A DNA stretch of 50,395 bases from Pelagophyceae sp. CCMP2097 (lineage: Eukaryota; Sar; Pelagophyceae): NCBI GenBank assembly GCA_026770575.1, contig MU657167.1, positions 170,425 through 220,819 on the forward strand, written 5' to 3'. Under the pieces are notes generated by a model that was not told the origin of the DNA, did not search any database, and worked only from the letters and a program-made list of their open reading frames with translations. Positions 1 to 11,600 of this stretch are shown piece by piece. The translations under genes were made by a program, and so were the position numbers. Position 1 is the first letter of the stretch. Each line of letters starts with the position of its first letter.

Positions 1-333
1 AAGGAGGATTTGAAAGTTCAGCGATTAGTTAAATAATTTCAATTATTTACGTGGGCATTGCAATGGGATTTGGCTGTATCCTTCGGGTCCTCCGTGTGCC
101 TCCGGCGCGCTCTTGTAATAGGCCTATTTAAAGGCTCGGAGAGAGAGGTACTTTAAATAAGCCCTCTTAAAATTTAGATAACTCCTCTATTTCAAAGAGT
201 CCAGTTTTAAAGGCCGCTTAAAGTGTTAAAATTTAGATAACTTTCAGCTTTAGATTCTTCGAAGCGCGCGCCGAGGCCAGCTGTGGCCGGCGACGTTTTC
301 GGTCTTCGCGCGCTGGGCCTCGCGCAGCGCCTC
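1..333. other. Left-edge AT-rich non-coding stretch
   Basis: No open frame here looks like protein. The first 250 bases are much richer in A+T than the genes around them. A 16-base motif, TTAAAATTTAGATAAC, occurs twice about 57 bases apart (around 169 and 226). It is most simply the 5' flank and promoter region of the GT90 gene that follows. The boundary of the upstream gene, if any, lies outside the window. Confidence 0.5.
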
Positions 334-2013
334 ATGGTGGCCCCGAAGCGCGGCCGTCGCAACGAGCGCGTTGAAGGCCCCGCCGGGAGCGGACGCCGAT
401 TGCTCTGGCGGCTCGCGGCGGTGCTGCTCCTGCGCGCGGCGCCGGCAGCGGCGTCGAGGCGCTACGGCTGCGCGGCGTTCCGGCGCCTCGCCGCACTCGA
501 CGCCTCGGGCCAGCTGCGCAGGGCGGCCTGCGTCGAATTCCGCGCAAACGGATCCGTAATCACCGTGGTCCGCGCCAGCGTCCGCCTCGTCGGGGCATCC
601 AGGGCCCCGGGTGGCGCCCGGGAGGCGTGCGCGGCACAGCGCGCGCGGCGACGGCATTCCGCCGTCGAAGATTTCACCGCTTGTCAGGACGCGTTTTCGG
701 CACTGAACCGCACCGACGCGCCCCAGTACGCGCACTACGAGGACCAGGCGCGGCACCTCCTCGGCGATGTCGTAAAGGAGCTGTCGAAGCAGCGGTCGGC
801 CGCGCCCAGTGCCGAGCCCGGCGTGCGGCAAAGGGGTGCCAAGGCCAGACGGGCGCCAGGCATGCCAGTGCGCCTCGGCAGCGCGGTCATCATGCCCTAC
901 GGCGACGACGCCTCGCTCTCGCTGGAGTGGAACGCCGCCCTCTGCCAAGCTCGCGCGCCGCTCCTCTCCCACGCCTCGCGCAAGTCCGTGAGTAGCGGAT
1001 GCCTTCCTACCCAGGGGCAGCCGCTGGTCTCTGCCGTATCGTTTGCGCGCCTCGCCGCGACTCGCTGCCACAGATGTTGACGGATGCCATCCTCATCCCG
1101 GACTGGATTTTCATCGCGGACCGCGGCTTTTCCCATACCATTCGGCACCTGCGCAAGATGCCGCCCTTCGAACGCCGAAGGGCAGACGTGTGCCAGCCAG
1201 CGTCCGCACAGGGCCCGGGACCAACGGCACGGGACTCCGCGGACCTTTGGGTTGGTCGCCGGTGCGCCCATAAGCCCATCTCATTAGGTTCTGGCGCGGC
1301 TCCACGACGGGCCCCGTCGGCTTTGGCAGCTTCGGCGTCGACAGCTCCAAACTCGGCTGCGACGGTGCGTCGAGACCTGGACCCTAAAAAGGCAGACCCT
1401 AAGGACCCTCGACGGTCCGACTGAGGCCTCGACGGACCCCGTATGGGCCCTTCGGCCGAGTTGGAAAGGCCCCGATCCTGAAAGCGCGCTTCGAGTACGG
1501 CTCGCATCTGTAGACGTGACGCGCGTGAAGCTCGCGCGGAAAGCAAAAGGACACCCTTGGCTCGACGTGGAGCTGGTGCAGATGGTGCAGCTGTGCCAGG
1601 GGGACGAGGCGCGGCTCCGAGCCGAGGGTCTCGTCGCTTCCAAAGTCGCAGACACCGACTGGGCGCTGCACCGCGGTATCTTGGAAGTCGACGGCAACGC
1701 CAACGCGTGGGGGAACCGCTGGCGCGCCGAGTCCGGGAGCGTCGTCTTCAAGGTGGAAGCCGAGGACGCGTATGTCAACGCGTACTCGCGGCTCCAAGTG
1801 CCAAACGTCCACTACGTGCCCCTGAAACCCGACCTCTCGGACCTGGCGGCGAAGACGCGCTGGATCACGGACGCGGCGCAGGCCGCCGAACTCGGGAGAA
1901 TGGCGCAGCGGTCGGCAGACCTCGCTGCCACGTTCACGTACGCCAGCGAAGTGCGCCGCGTCGCAGACGAGCTACTACGAGCGTGGGACGGCCGATGTCG
2001 CGCCACCGCGTGA
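334..2013 (+). CDS. GT90 (CAP10/POGLUT-like) glycosyltransferase
   Basis: Four exons join in frame: 334-987, 1074-1189, 1288-1364 and 1514-2013, giving 448 residues. The ATG at 334 precedes a basic stretch and a hydrophobic segment (residues about 21-41), which looks like a signal anchor for the ER/Golgi. The GT90 hallmarks fall across splice junctions: a PDW patch in exon 2, then FWRGSTTG, formed exactly when intron 2 is removed, then a C-terminal block with GSVVFK, HYVPLK and DLSDL motifs typical of the CAP10 fold. The family transfers glucose, xylose or related sugars from nucleotide sugars to proteins or glycans in the secretory pathway; donor and acceptor cannot be told from sequence. 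Donors are GTGAGT, GTGCCA and GTGCGT. Family call is firm; substrate unknown. Confidence 0.85.
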
Positions 2014-2079
2014 CCGAGGCGGAGGCCGCCGACGTGGGCCCGACCATAAGGTCATATTCGCAGATAATCACACACTGGC

Positions 2080-3270
2080 TTAGACTCCGATGCGTTTGCC
2101 GGTGCCGGGCAGCGGCGGCGGCAGCCAGTCGTGGCGCGACTTTTGCACGCGGGGCGAGCCGAGGCCCGGGATGGTAGTCGTCCGCAGCTGCCGCATTTCG
2201 CCGTGGCGCCGTCGCCGCTCGTTTGTGAGGAGGAAGAGTCTTTTGCCTTCTTCGGTGCCGCCGCCGACCTCTAGCCAAAAGTGCGGCGAGACGTTTTGCG
2301 GGCCGCCGCCGAACTCTTGCGCCCAGACGCCGAGGTGCAAGTGCGCGCTCCCCGCCGGCCGCGCGGGCACCTACGCCGTCCTTCGTTCGAAAAGGTGGTG
2401 GTCTCTCCGACATGTTTGAAGCAGCGGGAGGCGCACGACGTCGTCGCGGACGACGCCAAAGTCGCGTTCGCCGCCGAGGGCCGTCTGCGCCTCGTGCGCG
2501 CGCATGGCCAAATCCCAGGAGATTTCCAGAGCGCTGTCGACGACGGCGCTGGCGCCGCGGATGCTGCACTGCGCAGTCGTCGCGCGGCCGTGCTTGGACG
2601 GCGTGCGCGCCGTCGCCGAGCGCAGCGCCACGTCGCGCGCGAACGCCAAAGCGTCGCGCCGCGGCGGCGCGCGGTACGGCAGCGCCGGCGCCGCGTTCGC
2701 GCTTAAAGGCAGCGCCGAGCACAGGCGGAGCGCCGGCCGCGCCAGCCACGACGCGGCCATTTCCGGCGCGCCGCACCTACGCGGCAGATCGCTGTGGACG
2801 GCCGCCAGGCGGCTGCAAGGCGGGCAAAGAGAGAGGCGACGCGCTGCCGCACCGGCCGTCCGACGCGGCGTCGTAGGGACCAGCGTCGGCGCACTGCGCG
2901 AGCGCCGCGAGCGTCAGCGCGCTGTGCGTGCTACCGGTCGCGCTGTTCTCGTCGTTGGCACCGTCGCCGAGCGTCGGCCGCGCCGTCGACCTGGGATGCG
3001 GCGTTGGACGCGGTGGGCATGCGCCTTGCCGATTTGTGTCCAAGGATTTCTTCGCGCATGCGTCCAAGGATCTCCGCGCGAGGGAGTGGGTGGCGGTGGC
3101 GCGCCGCGCCTCAAGGAGGCGCCGTCGTCCGGGACCGCCCACTGGACCATTCGGCGCGCCTCGGCCGACTTGGCCGAATGCGGCCCGCGCGGCAGGTCCG
3201 GGACCGCCCCGGTGGGCAGCCGCCGCGCCGGCAGCGCCTGGTAGCGCTGCCGCGCCTCGCCCGACATGCC
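2080..3270 (-). CDS. Uncharacterised protein, minus strand, multi-exon
   Basis: I do not recognise the family. Three downstream exons join well. One exon ends at 2853 (containing a GANDENSATGST stretch). A 40-nt intron (2813-2852) with GTGCGG donor and a strong CT-rich tract precedes the exon 2375-2812. A 27-nt intron (2348-2374, GTAGGT...GAG) removes an in-frame TAG and leads to the last exon 2080-2347. Phases agree at both joins. The 5' part, around a conceptual Met at 3267 (MSGEARQRYQALPARR), is plausible coding sequence but its splice to the next exon is unresolved, so the start is uncertain. The protein is Arg/Ala-rich without clear membrane spans. The short intron is the main weak point: if it is not spliced, the product ends at 2371. 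Confidence 0.45.
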
Positions 3271-3600
3271 GAGGTAACGCAGGGGAAATCCGAGGATCCC
3301 AAGTCACTGCCAACGCTCTTAAGAATTTCTTTTAAAAGTTCCCATCTCGGTGACTCGGCCGATCGGAGAAGGGACTCTCCGAACAAAATCATGCAATATG
3401 GCGTGCGGCCGTGTGGTCATCGTCAGGAGCACCGCGGCGCTCGGCACGAGCGACCTGTGCATGCCTCGGCGCCACGACGGCACCACCTGGGACCGTGGTC
3501 GAAGTGCTGTCGGCATGGGGTTCACCGCGCGCGATTTCGACAAAGGCGCGAAGCCGCGCGCGGTAAAAACGTCAGCAAGTTTAAGTATCACGGGGCCGCA
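3271..3600. other. Intergenic region between two minus-strand genes
   Basis: Holds the 3' flank of the kelch gene and the 5' flank of the uncharacterised gene. Open frames on both strands are short, Arg/Ser-rich and have no recognisable motif. A modestly AT-richer patch lies around 3310-3350. Confidence 0.4.
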
Positions 3601-5429
3601 TCATCGAGTCGGCGTGTCGCCTTCGCGGGTCCTCTTCGCGTCTGCGTCGGCGGTCTGGTCTTCCGGAGCAACGAGGAGGATATCGGTGGTTTCGAGCGCG
3701 CGCTCCTCGGCGTCGCCGTAGCCGCCGACGACGAGCGCCGCGGCGTCGGCGTCGCGGAGCGGCAGCGAAGCGGCGCCGTAGCGCGCCGTGGGCATGGGCG
3801 GCCCTTGGGAGAAGATCATCGTCTCGACGTCGAGCACCTCCGTCGATCGCAGGAGCTTGCGGTTCGAGTCCGCGCCGCCGACGATGAGGAGCCTTCGCGC
3901 GTCCAACGCGACGATGGTGGCGCCGGACCGCGCCGCGAGCATTTGAGGGCCGGCGGAGAATTCCATTGTCTCCAAGTCTAGAATCTCAGTCGAGGCCAAC
4001 CTTGATCCGCCGTCCGACCCGCCGAGGACGAGGACCCTGCGGCCGCCGAGGAGAGCGGCGCAGCAGGCCTCGCGCCGGTGGAGCATGTCGGGGCCCGGTG
4101 AGAAAGCCATAGTAGCAATGTCCAACAGCTCCGTCGTCCGCAGCGGAGACGACCCGTCAAAGCCACCGACGACGACGACGAGGCGGACGTCGACGTCGTC
4201 TAATAAAGCGCCGCCGGTGGCCTGCGCGGCGCGCGGCCGATTTGCGCCCTGCAAGGGCACGCCGACTGCCGCGCATCCGTAGCGCCTCTGCAGCATCGCC
4301 GGCCCTCTTGAAAATGCGGCCGCGGTGGCGGAGAAGACTTCCGTCGAGTTCAAGAACCGAGTCGCCGAGGCGCGGCCGCCGACGACGAGGATGGCCGTCG
4401 GCGACAGCGCGACCGCGGCGCCGAACGACCGCGCCTCCAAGGCGTAGGGCCCCGGCGCAAACGTGCGCGTCGAGGCGTCGTACAACTCCGTCGTGACGAG
4501 GTCGCGGCCGTCGTTGCCGCCGACGACGAGCGCACTGCGGCCGCCGTCGAGCGGCGCCGCGGCGCACCCTTGCCGCTGCAGCTGCATCGCTGGCCCGTTC
4601 GAAAACGCGGCTCGGTCCAGCGGGAAGAGCTGGGCGCCGAAGACGGCGGCCTCGAGGCCGAAGAAGAGTCTGGAGACGAAAAAGTCGAGTTCCCGCAGCA
4701 CGGCCTGCCGCGGCGTCGGCGGCAGCGCCTGGATGGCGCTGGCAGTCCGCGGCGCGTCCGCGTCGCGCAGGAAGCCGAGGATGAGGTCAAACGCCGAGTC
4801 GCGGCCGCCGGCGGCCCCCGCGGCCTCTGCGGCCGGCGTGGCGAGCGTGCCGGCCTCGCGCTGTAAAGCGCTGCCGCAGAGTTGGAACATACGCGACTGC
4901 GCAAGCGACGCGTCGTCCACGCCACCGCGCGCCGCCCGCCGCGCCGACGCCGCAAAGCCCTCGCCGCCCCAGCCCACCGCCGCGTCGGTCAGCGCCGCCT
5001 CGGTCGCCGCGGCCGCCGCGGCCGCCGCCGCGCGCGCCGCGGCCGGCGCTGGCCGCGCTTCGGCGCGGTCGCGCTCCAGGGCCACGCGCTGCGCCTGTAG
5101 GTCGGCCTCTTCTCGCTCGCGCCGCAGCAGCTGCCGCAAGAGCTCGTCGCGCTCATCTCGCTGCCGCCGCCGCTCGCGCGAAAGCTCCGCCTGTCGAAAA
5201 CAGTCGCAAAGAGAGCCGGCGGACGGGGATGACGCACCGCCTCTTCGGCGTAGGCCAGCTCGAGCTTCTCCAGCGCGGCGGAATGCAGCCGCGCCGTCGA
5301 CCGCACGTTGTCCAGGGCCCTTAAGAGGCCAGTGTCGAGCCGCTCGCCGCTTGGAGCATTGCCTGTGCGACCCCCGAAGAACGCAAACGCCGTGGCCGCG
5401 AGGCACAGCTGGACCAGGTGCGACCGCAT
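3601..5429 (-). CDS. Kelch-repeat (beta-propeller) protein with N-terminal signal anchor and coiled coil
   Basis: Two exons: 5238-5429 and 3601-5190, separated by a 47-nt intron (donor GTGCGT, acceptor TTCGACAG), giving 593 residues. The ATG at 5429 starts a hydrophobic segment (residues about 5-18), a likely signal peptide or anchor. A charged Arg/Glu-rich stretch follows (about 65-105), predicted coiled coil, then an Ala-rich linker. From about residue 270 there are six roughly 50-residue units with the kelch pattern VVGG, then STE(V/I)xD, then FSxGPxM, which would form a six-bladed propeller. Kelch propellers bind partner proteins; galactose-oxidase copper ligands are not evident, so an enzyme role is unlikely. 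It is divergent from the BEACH gene, with about 260 bases between start codons. A start in the other frame further downstream would lose the signal and is less convincing. Confidence 0.85.
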
Positions 5430-5688
5430 CGCTCTACTGCTCTACGCGGCCATGCGATCGCGCGAGGTCAAGTCTGGCAAAATCACCGCGAGTTCTTCGA
5501 AAGTTCGCGCGTTTGAAAAATTTCGCGCAAACTTTGAGTCCAGAAGGCTTTGAAGAAATCTACTTGCCGGGCTTGAAGAAATCCACCCGCAGGGTTCGGG
5601 TTTCTCCGTGCTTCTCCGAGAAGGCGGAAGAAAAGCCAGTGAATCGCGGCGCGCGGTGTCGCAGGCGGCGTCCCCCGCGCCGGCCATC
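5430..5688. promoter_or_regulatory. Shared upstream region of kelch and BEACH genes
   Basis: The start codons of the two divergent genes are 259 bases apart, so both promoters must lie here or inside transcribed sequence. There is an AT-richer patch around 5500-5530 containing TTTCGCGC, which matches an E2F-type core, and a GAAGAAATC motif repeated at 5553 and 5575. No clear TATA box is visible. Confidence 0.4.
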
Positions 5689-8600
5689 ATGGACGATGGC
5701 GCGGCCGCGGCCCTGGAGCCGTTTGAGAGCCTAAAGCGCTTGGCGGCGGACGCGGGCCTGGACCCGGCCGCCAAGTCAAAACTCATCACGCACTTGACGC
5801 AGCGGGTACGGGCCGCCGCGGGCTTTATTATTCGCGTGTACCCGTGGAGAAACCAAACGCAGGTCCTCGGCGACTCGGAGGCGAGCCGCGGCGCCATCCT
5901 CTTCTCCGAAGGCGCGTCAGCCGGTGCCGCGCCGCGCGTATCAAGCGGCCCCGACGCCGCCGAGCAGGCTCTGGCGGCATCGAGCTCCTCGCCGGCGGCT
6001 CGAGGTACCTGGCGGTGCGCTTTTAGCCGCCGCGGGGCTTGCGCGTCGCGCGCCAGCGAGAAATTTCATGGCCTTTTTTTGGTAGGCCCGCGCCGCCAAG
6101 CACCGAGGCTACACCATTGTCGCCTGGGTCCGAGAGTCCGTGCGCGGGCCCAAGTTCGAACTCGCGACCGTCTGCGGTGCGCATACCACCCTGTTAGATG
6201 TGCGGCAAGGCGGAGAGCCGGCCGGCCGGCGGGACACGCGCGCCGCAGGCACGCTCAAGCTGGCGCTCGAGCCGCTGACCAACGACCCGCAGAACGGTGC
6301 GTCGCGCCCTCCCGCGGCCGCGTCGTTGCGCGGAGGTTGCAGCTCGCCGCTTTTGAGCTCTTCGGCGCAGGCGTGCGGTGGCGGTGCGAGGTCTGGCGGG
6401 GGCAGGGCGCCAAGCGCGGCCCGCCGCTCGTGGGCGTGGCGCGCGTGGGCGAATACGTGGCGCCCATCCCGGGCTGCGCCCTGGCGCCGGAGTGGCGCTG
6501 CATCGTCGTGAGCCACGCCGCGCGCTACCTGACCGCGGCCGAGGTCGCCGTCTCCATCAACGGCCAAAACGTCGTCTTCGACGACGGCGCGATCTGCGTG
6601 ACGGCGGCGCTGCCGACGGCCGAGGACGCCGACGCCTGGGGCGGCGACGACCGCGGCGACGGCGGGGTCTTTGCGGCGCGCGCCGTGCTCCGGCCGCCCG
6701 CGCTCACCGTCCTCCGAGGCTTCGACGGCGTCGCAGGTGAGCGACGCCGGGACATGACGAGCGGGGCGCGTGTCCGTGCACAACAACAATACAAACCACA
6801 CCATGCGCCAGGCTCGGTGGCGCTCTACGACGGGGCGATGACAGAGGCGTCTGTCGCCATGCTCCTCGAGCTCGGCCCGCGCGCGCCCGCGGGCATGGTG
6901 CGCCGCGTGCGCCCGGACCGAGGCCAGGCCTGGGCGGCGCTTGCCGCCCACGGCGCCGTCGTCGCCCTCGAACCGTTCAAGACGCACGCCGCCGTCGCCT
7001 CGGTGAGCGGTGTCGAAGCGCTGACGGGAAACGACGCATGCATGTGTCGAAGAGACCGCCTTGGAAATGGCCGCACCGCGCGGCGGAAGGACGGAGGTCG
7101 TTGGTCGGTCGGATCCCTCGAAAACAGGCGCCGCGGGGCCTGACGTTCGACATTGACCACATTCAAACCGGCATCGTCGTGCGGCCGACGTGCCTCGAAG
7201 TCGTCCTCCTCCACGGTGCGCCCCCGATGGGCGTGTTCTCGCCGCGGGGGTGCCCGCGAGGAAAGTGTCGCTTTTAGGCGTCACGTGGGAGTGCGGCTCT
7301 GCAGCGCGCGCGCGCGACGCGATGGTGGCGCTGGGTGGCGTGCCCGTGTTTGTTTCCGCGGCGGTGACGTGCGAGGAGACGGCCGTCGACGCTCTGAAGT
7401 GTGTCGCGGTGGCGCTGCGGTGCTGCGGGCCCGAGAACGTCGACTTTGCCGCCGACCGCGGCGCCATGGAAATCCTCGGCGCGCGCCTCCGTAACTTCTG
7501 CTGCAAACGCGGCGAGGCGTTTACAGACGACTTTATCGCCGCGGCGCACGGCGTCGTGGACAGCTCATATTCTCACGGTGGTACGCTCGCCGCCGCCGCC
7601 GTGCGATCTCTGTGGGCCGACGACGCTCTGTGGGCGCCAGCGCCGGCGGGCGCGCGCGCCAAGATGATGGTGAAAATCGCCGAGCGCGCCGGTGAAGCGA
7701 CGTTTGCTGCCGCGTTCCGCGAGCTGGGCGTGGCTCGCCTGGCGCGCGCCGCCGACCGCGCCATAGCCGACGCGCCGGTTGACGCGCGCTTCGCCGAGGC
7801 TTTGCGTACCATCGCCGCCGCGACGCTCCGCGCCGAGCTCGCCGACGAGGACGAAGACGCCGCGGTCGACGATGGCAAGGGCGCAGCCGCCGACGACGCC
7901 GACGACGACGACCGCGCGGCGCTGCTCCTCGCCCTCGGCGCCGCGGCCCTCGGCGCCTCCGGCGAGGCCGGCGAGGACCGCGCGCCGTCGGCCTTGCAGC
8001 GCGGCCTGCCAGGCGTCGACGCGGTCCTTGACGCGCTCGTCTCAAACGCCGGCGACGCGGTCAAGACGGCGCTCTGCGGCGCGCTCTCGGAGGCCGCCGA
8101 GGCGTGCCCCGAGGCGCAGCGCGCGGCGGTGGCCGCGCTGCTGCGCGAGCGCCGCTTTGCGGAGACGACGGCCATGGCCATCGTCGGTGCCGGCGCGCTC
8201 GAGGCCACGCCCGAGCACGCCGGCCGCGTCGAGGCGCCGGCCTCGCCGCCCGCGGCCAACGGACCGCCCGCGGCGGCGGCGTCGTCGGCGCTGCGCTCGG
8301 CGGTGCTCCGACTGGCTCTATGGGGCTACTCGGCCGCGGAGCAGGCGCTGCGCCGCGCCATCGCCGTGGCCGCGCAGGTCGACGAGGAGCGCGATGCGCG
8401 CGACGTGCGCGTGCTGCGCTGCAAAAAGGCGCAGTCCACCTTCCGCGCCGCCGCGCTGCGGTCCGTCGCCGCGCTGGCCACGGCCGCTGCGTCCGCCCTC
8501 GACTCGGGCGCCTGGGATCTCGACGCGCCGCAGCTCATCGACGCCCTCGGCCTCGGTCAGACCGACATGAACACCGCCGACAACGCGTTGCCGCTCTGGT

Positions 8601-11600
8601 GCGTGCCTCGCCGGAAAAAGTGGCTCCGTGCGTCGGGACTCACGCCAGAAAACACAGGCTGTCGCTGCCGTTCGTGGCGGCCATCGCGAGCCGCGCGCCA
8701 GCGCCCGTGCTCGAGGCGACGGTCGCGGCCAGCGTCCGAGGCGCAACGTTTCTCGAAGGGGTTTCTCGAAGAAGGGGGGCTTTTGAAACATCTGTTGATG
8801 AACTACCCCCCCGGATTACAGCCCCACCCAGGGTGGATCTTTAGCAAGCAACCGCCTATAGGTGGCGACCATGTGCGTGACCATCAAGTCCGACGAGTCG
8901 GCGCTGCGCACCGTCGCAGAGCTGGAGCCGTGGTACATGGTCGGCGCGCTGCTCCGCCTCGCGCGGACGTCGGGCTACGGCGACACCGTCGAATTGCTGG
9001 CGCTCGACGCGCTGGCCTCGCTCGTGCTGCGGCGCGCGGTAGACGGGCCCGCGCTGGAGCTGGACGCGCGCGCCGTCGAGGCGGTGGCGCGGACGCTCGG
9101 CGCGGGCGGCCTCTGGGAGAAGCGCGCATTTTCGGCCGTTGCCGCTGCCCTCGTCCGCCGCCTGGGAGCCGACGTGCCCCGCCACGAGCTCGAGGCCTGT
9201 CGCGCTTTGGCCAAGCTTTTAGCGCTCGTCCTCGAAGTCGTCTGGCCGCCGCCGCCGGCCGAGGCGGCGGCCGCGGCGCCGCGCATCCGCGACGCGCGCG
9301 CGTCGGCGCTGGCGCTGGCCACCGTCGAGGTGGCCGCGGCGCTGCGCTCGGCCGCGCTGGAGCGGCGCGAGTTCGAGGAGGTGGCGGCGCGGCACCGGCT
9401 GCAGCAGCAGCAGCGCGTCAACTCAGTCATGGGCGCGCAGACGCCTTTTGCCGCCGCGCGCGCCATCGGCGGACTCTTCAACCAAGCGGCGACAACGCTC
9501 CAGCAGGCCGCCGACGACGAGGCCGCGCAACCCGCGCGCGCGGCCGTCGGCGAGGCGTCGCTCCTCGCGCTGCGGCGCTGCGCGCGCGCGCTGGCCCACG
9601 CGCTGCACTGGGCCGCCGCCGACGACGCGGGTGTCGCGGCGAGAATCGCCGAAGAGCTGCGCGCGTGCGTCAAGCTCTGCGTCGAGCTCGCAGACGACCG
9701 CGTGGCCAAGGGCTTCACCGCCGCGGCCATCGTCGCCTGCGACGACGTCTTGCACGCCCTCGCCTGCGTCCGCTGCTGCCGCGACGCGCGCAAGGCGCAA
9801 GGCAATGAAGACGTCGTCGCCGTCTGCGACGAGGCCGTGCTGGGCGTGATCAAAGACGCGGCGGCGTCGGCGCACGCGGGCGGCGTCGCGGCGGCGTGCT
9901 GCCGCGCCGCGCTGCTGCCGGCGGCGCACGCCGCCAACGCGGAAGACGCGCTGCGCAAGCTCTCGCAGCAGCTCGACGCAGCTCTGGAAGCGGACCGCGG
10001 CGACCTCAACGACATGCTTCTCTTGGCGGCCGCCTCGTCGCCCGAGCACTTTGACGAGCTCGGCGCCGTCCACGGCTGGCTCGAGCCGCAGGGAGAGCCG
10101 GGGTCGCACCTCAAGCGCGCCGCCAACGCGCGCCGCAACGTATTGCAGGCCGCCGGCCGCGTCGCCGCGCAGCGAAACGACGCCGAGGCCCTCGAGCAGC
10201 GCCTCCGGACCATCGTCGACGCCGCCGCCGCCGCCGCGCGCGAAGACGTCGACGTCGAGATCGGAACGCGCGTCGGTGCCTCGAGCGGCGGCGACGACGA
10301 CATGCTTTTGGAGAGCGGCTCGCAGAAGACGTGGGAGGTCCTCGAGGACGCCGGGGACTTGCTCGCCTGCCCGAGCGTCGTGCTCAAGCGCGCGACGGAC
10401 GTCCGAGTGCCGCTGATGGCGCACACAACGGAAGAGCACGCGCCCGAGCGGGCGCCGATCCCGCAGCCGGACGACGACGGCGCCGACCGTCCCGTCGTCT
10501 TCCGCGGCTTTGGCGCCGCCGACGACGGCGCGGCGGCGGGCGACGCGCCTATAGACGTCACGCAGGCTGCGTTCCAGCTCGAGGACGACGAGGCGCGCAT
10601 GGCCATCGGCGGCAAGCTCGCAAAGGAGCTTTCCAAGGTCTTCGACGTCAAGACCATTTCGGAGGACGACGCGTCGCGGTGCTCGGACGAGTTTGCCGCA
10701 GCCGGTGGTTTGAACGCGGAGTCGCCGCGGCCGCCGCCGCTCCCTTCCCGGCCGCCCGCCAAGGTGGACCAGGGCGACGTGGACATGGGCTGCTTCGAGG
10801 AGGCCTTCCCCAAGGCCGACGACGAGGAGGAGGAGGAGGAAGAGGAGGAGGAGGACGAGGAGGAAGAGGGTTTCCACGAAGAGCCTACGCCGGCGCCCGA
10901 CGTGGCCGCGCCGGTGCTGCGCGGGTTCAACACGCAAAAGTTCGACGACGAGGCGCAGCAGCGCGAGGAGGCGAGCAGCGCGGCGAGGACGGAGGCTTGT
11001 GAGAAATTGGCTGCGGACAAGGCCGCGGCGGCCGAGGGCCCCGCGCGCGCGGTGCGTGAGGTGACGGACGCGGTGTACGAGGTGCGGCACTGCACGCGCA
11101 TCCGCGCCGAGGACTGCGTCTCTGGCACGGTCTGGCTGCATCGCAACCGTCTGCGGTTCGGGCAGGACGTGCACGACAAGACCAATCTCTTTTCGCGGCG
11201 CCTCGGCGAGTGCCGCGCCGTGCTCCTCCGGCGCTACAAGCTGCGCGACACGGCTATCGAAGCGTACTTCAAAAGAGGCGCCATTTTCATCGATTGTTTT
11301 GATGAGGCTCTTGGCGCCCCGGCCTCGAACGCGCGCCGCGACGACCTCGCCCGAAAGCTCGGCGCTCTCGTGCGCGCGCAGGCGCACGGCTTCGGGTCGG
11401 CCAACGGCGAGGGCTCTGGGGCAGGCGGGTCGCCGGCGTCGCTCCTCGGAGGCGGCGGGTTCCTGCCGCTGATCCAGGTGCCCGGGCGGTCGCTGACGCC
11501 TTTGCTGAGCCGGTGCACGCGCGCGTGGCAGGAGCGCAGACTCGACAACTTCGGCTACCTCTGCGTCGTCAACGCTTTGGCGGGGCGGTCCTTCAACGAC

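Noticed and set aside
250..1071. Minus-strand 273-codon frame over the GT90 gene
   Set aside because: Arg/Gly-rich shadow; the plus strand assembles the FWRGSTTG family motif.
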